Under the pieces are notes generated by a model. That model ran no database searches, was not told where the DNA came from, and was given only the letters and a program-made list of their open reading frames with translations. A DNA stretch of 8,013 nucleotides from Spirochaetales bacterium. GTDB taxonomy: Bacteria; Spirochaetota; Spirochaetia; SZUA-6; DRHE01. A program made the position numbers and the translations under genes. Position 1 is the stretch's first letter. Every line of letters begins with the position of its first letter. Shown here piece after piece: positions 5,875-8,013 of the stretch. The stretch spans positions 1 to 8,013 of the forward strand of contig DRHE01000308.1 in NCBI GenBank assembly GCA_011049745.1. Reading direction: 5' to 3'.

Positions 5875-7581
5875 GTGATAAGCGGAGATGTAAGGAAATT
5901 GCCAAAAGACGATATAAACGAAGAAGAGTTGCAGGAGCAGTATATAAAGAGCTTCCAATCTGTAGCGGAAGGGCAGATGATACCCGGCAAGATCGTAGAA
6001 ATTAACTCTGAATATGTTTTTTTAGATGTCGGCTTAAAATCAGAAGGGAAGATTCCAATTGACGAGTTCACAGAACCTCCCGAAATCGGTGAAACCGTAT
6101 ATGTTATACTCATCAGCAAAGAAAGCAAACGCGGAGAGGTAATTGTTTCCAAAAAGAAGGCTGATGAAAAGATCTTCTGGAAAAACCTGAGGCAGGCCTT
6201 TGATAACCATGAAGCCGTTGCCGGGAAGATAGATAAAAAAATCAAGGGAGGTTATGAGGTCGATCTGGGCAATGGCTTAAGAGCTTTTATGCCACAATCT
6301 AAGGCCGATATCAGCCGGGTCAAAGATTCAGAAGAACTTCTCAACCTGGATACTCATTTCTATGTAGATAGATTGTATAATAAGGGGAAGGTCAATATTG
6401 TAATTACCCGTAAAGAATGGCTGGAAGATGAGATAAAAAAGAAAAAAGAAAAATTTTTTGCCAAAGCGCGCATCGACGATGTTATTGAAGGAACTGTGAA
6501 AAGTTTTACCTCCTTCGGTGCTTTCATTGATCTCGGCGGCTTTGACGGCCTGCTGCATATCAATGATATGAGCTGGCGTCATATAACCAGCCCCAAAGAC
6601 CTCGTTTCTTTAAATGATAAGCTGAAATTGAAACTGATCCGCCTGTATCCGGAAGAGAACAAGATAAACTTAAGTTTGAAACATTTCACTGAGGATCCCT
6701 GGACTCATTTCGAGGAAAAATATCAAGTGGGTGATGTCATTAAGGGTCATGTTACTAAACTGGCGGATTTTGGCGCCTTTATCGAGTTGGAAGAAGGAAT
6801 CGAGGGATTAGCTCATATATCTGAATTGTCATGGGTCAAAAGAATAAGACATCCTAAAGAAGTTTTACATGTCGACGACCAGGTGGAAATAAAAATCCTT
6901 AATTATGACATTCAACAGGGAAAGCTTTCTCTCGGCATCAAACAGGTTTATTCCAACCCCTGGGATGATATAGATAAACGCTATCCTGTGGGCATGCGGT
7001 TAACCCGAAAAATCAAGAATTTCGCCAGTTTCGGCGCTTTTCTGGAGCTGGAAGAGGGAATTGACGGACTTCTGCACCTTGACGATATGTCCTGGACTAA
7101 AAAGATAAAGCATCCCTCCGAAATATTCCAGGAAGGCCAGGAAATTGAAGTAAGCATAATTGATGTTGATAAGGAAAACAGAAAAATAAAGCTTGGTATC
7201 AAACAACTGGAGGAAAATCCATGGAAGGCCCTGGCCAGGGCCTTCCCCAGGGGTAGTGTAATTGACGGAGAAATTACCGGTATAACTGATTTCGGTATTT
7301 TTGCTAAAGTACAGGGAAATATTGAGGGACTGATAAATAAGGTCAATATCTTTGATCAAAATGTTGAAACTCTAGAAGAAGCATTAGCCAAATATAAAGT
7401 AGGAGATGCTATTAAAGTTATTGTCAGCGATATAAAACCGGCAAAACAGAAACTTGCCCTCTCTATACGGGAATACAACAGGAAAATACAACAGGAAGAA
7501 ATGGTAAAATATATTCACGATGATTCAACAGAGGAAAAGTCAACACTCGCGGATTTTATTAAAGATAAATCTACGAATTAG
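5875..7581 (+). CDS. rpsA: 30S ribosomal protein S1
   Basis: S1 binds mRNA on the 30S subunit and helps unfold and position it for initiation. The 568 residues compare well with 557 in E. coli. Six S1 (OB-fold) domains are visible at about residues 34-94, 113-180, 200-270, 285-356, 371-444 and 459-532. Domains 3-5 are the most canonical, each with an FGAF(I/L)-x-L core, a GL(L/A)H strand and a (K/R)(I/L)(N/S/K)L-(S/G) end (for example DFGAFIELEEGIEGLAHISELSW). Domains 1 and 2 are more divergent, as usual for the 30S-binding end. A Lys-rich linker (EIKKKKEKFFAK, 186-197) separates domains 2 and 3. Translation starts at GTG. The C-terminal tail is acidic and short. A 24-base perfect palindrome lies inside the coding region between domains 5 and 6. 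Bases 6101-6178 recur inverted at the window end. Confidence 0.96.
   Translation: MISGDVRKLPKDDINEEELQEQYIKSFQSVAEGQMIPGKIVEINSEYVFLDVGLKSEGKIPIDEFTEPPEIGETVYVILISKESKRGEVIVSKKKADEKIFWKNLRQAFDNHEAVAGKIDKKIKGGYEVDLGNGLRAFMPQSKADISRVKDSEELLNLDTHFYVDRLYNKGKVNIVITRKEWLEDEIKKKKEKFFAKARIDDVIEGTVKSFTSFGAFIDLGGFDGLLHINDMSWRHITSPKDLVSLNDKLKLKLIRLYPEENKINLSLKHFTEDPWTHFEEKYQVGDVIKGHVTKLADFGAFIELEEGIEGLAHISELSWVKRIRHPKEVLHVDDQVEIKILNYDIQQGKLSLGIKQVYSNPWDDIDKRYPVGMRLTRKIKNFASFGAFLELEEGIDGLLHLDDMSWTKKIKHPSEIFQEGQEIEVSIIDVDKENRKIKLGIKQLEENPWKALARAFPRGSVIDGEITGITDFGIFAKVQGNIEGLINKVNIFDQNVETLEEALAKYKVGDAIKVIVSDIKPAKQKLALSIREYNRKIQQEEMVKYIHDDSTEEKSTLADFIKDKSTN
6101..6178 (+). repeat. Inverted repeat arm A, inside rpsA
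   Basis: This segment of rpsA (S1 domain 1) is repeated in reverse complement at 7936-8013 with 77 of 78 bases matching. The single difference is at 6140. This arm is the original, because here the sequence encodes a sensible S1 domain in the + frame. Confidence 0.95.
7223..7246. repeat. 24-base perfect palindrome inside rpsA
   Basis: GGAAGGCCCTGG is followed directly by its exact reverse complement, giving 12 base pairs about a centre at 7234/7235. It lies in codons for the linker between S1 domains 5 and 6 (PWKALARAFPRG) and is much more GC-rich than its surroundings. No T-run follows, so it is not an intrinsic terminator. An mRNA hairpin could form, but the function, if any, is unknown. 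Confidence 0.85.
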
Positions 7582-7601
7582 GCGGGCTATTAGTTCTTGA
7601 G

Positions 7602-8013
7602 ATGCTCGATTTTGAGATTGACCGTAATAAATTTGACACCCTGATTGAGATAAATACTCTTATTAATTCTGCCTATACTGACATCAGGGATCTGCTGACA
7701 AAAATAATCGAGTTTGCCACCAAACTTACTGCAGGCGAAGCATCATCTCTGCTCTTAGTAAACCCGGAAAATAATAAATTATATTTTGAGATTGCCCTGG
7801 GCAGTAAAGGGGCTGATGTAAAAAGATTTTCCCTGAAAAAGGGTGAAGGTATAGCAGGCTGGGTTTATGAGAATAACCGGTCGTTGATCGTAAATGATGT
7901 CAGCACAGACAATCGATTTTATGCGGATATCAGCAAGAAGATCTTTTCATCAGCCTTCTTTTTGGAAACAATTCCCTCTCCGCGTTTGCTTTCTTTGCTG
8001 ATGAGTATAACAT
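7602..8013 (+). CDS. GAF-domain sensor protein, 3' truncated and probably chimeric after about 7936
   Basis: The protein starts MLDFEIDRNKFDTLIEINTL, 20 bases after the rpsA stop. About 114 credible residues remain. From about residue 13 it is a GAF domain: a helical entry (LIEINTLINSAYTDIRDLLTKI), then GEASSLLLVNPENNKLYFEIALG, then the hallmark KKGEGIAGWVYENNRSLIVNDVSTDNRFYADISKK. GAF domains bind small ligands such as cyclic nucleotides or chromophores, or act as protein interfaces. They usually sit in front of an output domain, which is missing here, so its role cannot be stated. After Lys113 the expected strand (a hydrophobic 'siLavP'-like segment) is absent. The remaining residues (IFSSAFFLETIPSPRLLSLL) are the antisense translation of rpsA. 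The start has only a weak GAG upstream, so co-transcription with rpsA is likely. Confidence 0.8.
   Translation, partial: MLDFEIDRNKFDTLIEINTLINSAYTDIRDLLTKIIEFATKLTAGEASSLLLVNPENNKLYFEIALGSKGADVKRFSLKKGEGIAGWVYENNRSLIVNDVSTDNRFYADISKKIFSSAFFLETIPSPRLLSLLMSIT
7936..8013 (-). repeat. Inverted repeat arm B at the window end (probable chimeric junction)
   Basis: These last 78 bases equal the reverse complement of 6101-6178 except at 7974. The match starts abruptly at 7936 within the GAF coding sequence and continues to the final base, so its true length is unknown. Because it replaces the conserved GAF continuation with antisense rpsA, it is best read as a fold-back chimera or assembly error at a contig end. 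Confidence 0.93.

Noticed and set aside
5871..6245. Long open frame on the minus strand opposite rpsA (124 codons)
   Set aside because: It is a shadow of the rpsA reading frame with no ribosome binding site or recognisable protein features. Its only relevance is that it keeps the chimeric end of the GAF frame open.
6433..6459. A- and T-runs in rpsA that could suggest phase variation
   Set aside because: The runs encode the Lys-rich linker between S1 domains 2 and 3. An essential ribosomal protein gene is an unlikely phase-variable locus, and the frame is intact.

Overview
The window looks like a chromosomal core-gene segment from a spirochaete, probably Treponema/Spirochaeta-like. This is inferred from three things. 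The RecA N-terminus ([20 protein letters not shown]) is the kind I associate with Treponema. The gene order is recA-scpA-scpB-rluB-cmk-rpsA. The upstream TPR/membrane protein is of a kind I associate with spirochaetes. The DNA is moderately AT-rich and every recognisable gene lies on the + strand. Only about 108 bases separate the most widely spaced genes, so there is no large empty stretch.

Layout. Positions 3-395 hold the C-terminal end of an unidentified protein (beta-rich segment, then coiled coil). Positions 426-1514 encode a TPR protein with one membrane span and a probable extracytoplasmic C-terminal domain. Positions 1520-1969 encode D-aminoacyl-tRNA deacylase (dtd). A 108-base gap at 1970-2077 is the most likely promoter region. 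From 2078 a tight gene train follows: recA, scpA (1-base overlap), scpB (4-base gap), an rRNA pseudouridine synthase of the RsuA/RluB family (8-base overlap), cmk (15-base gap) and rpsA (16-base gap). A GAF-domain protein starts 20 bases after rpsA and runs off the window end.

How the genes fit together. The train combines recombination and repair (RecA), chromosome condensation and segregation (ScpA and ScpB, partners of SMC), ribosome maturation (pseudouridine synthase), CMP/dCMP phosphorylation (Cmk) and translation initiation (S1). The spacing suggests one transcript with translational coupling, at least from recA to rpsA.

The most important unusual signal is at the right edge. The last 78 bases (7936-8013) are a near-perfect inverted copy (77/78) of 6101-6178 inside rpsA. 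The copy interrupts the GAF domain where its conserved continuation should be. This looks like a fold-back chimera or misassembly at a contig end rather than biology, so the last ~25 residues of the GAF protein should not be trusted. I found no convincing undescribed system: no CRISPR, mobile element, tRNA or rRNA. The less characterised material is the two proteins at the left edge and the truncated GAF protein at the right.
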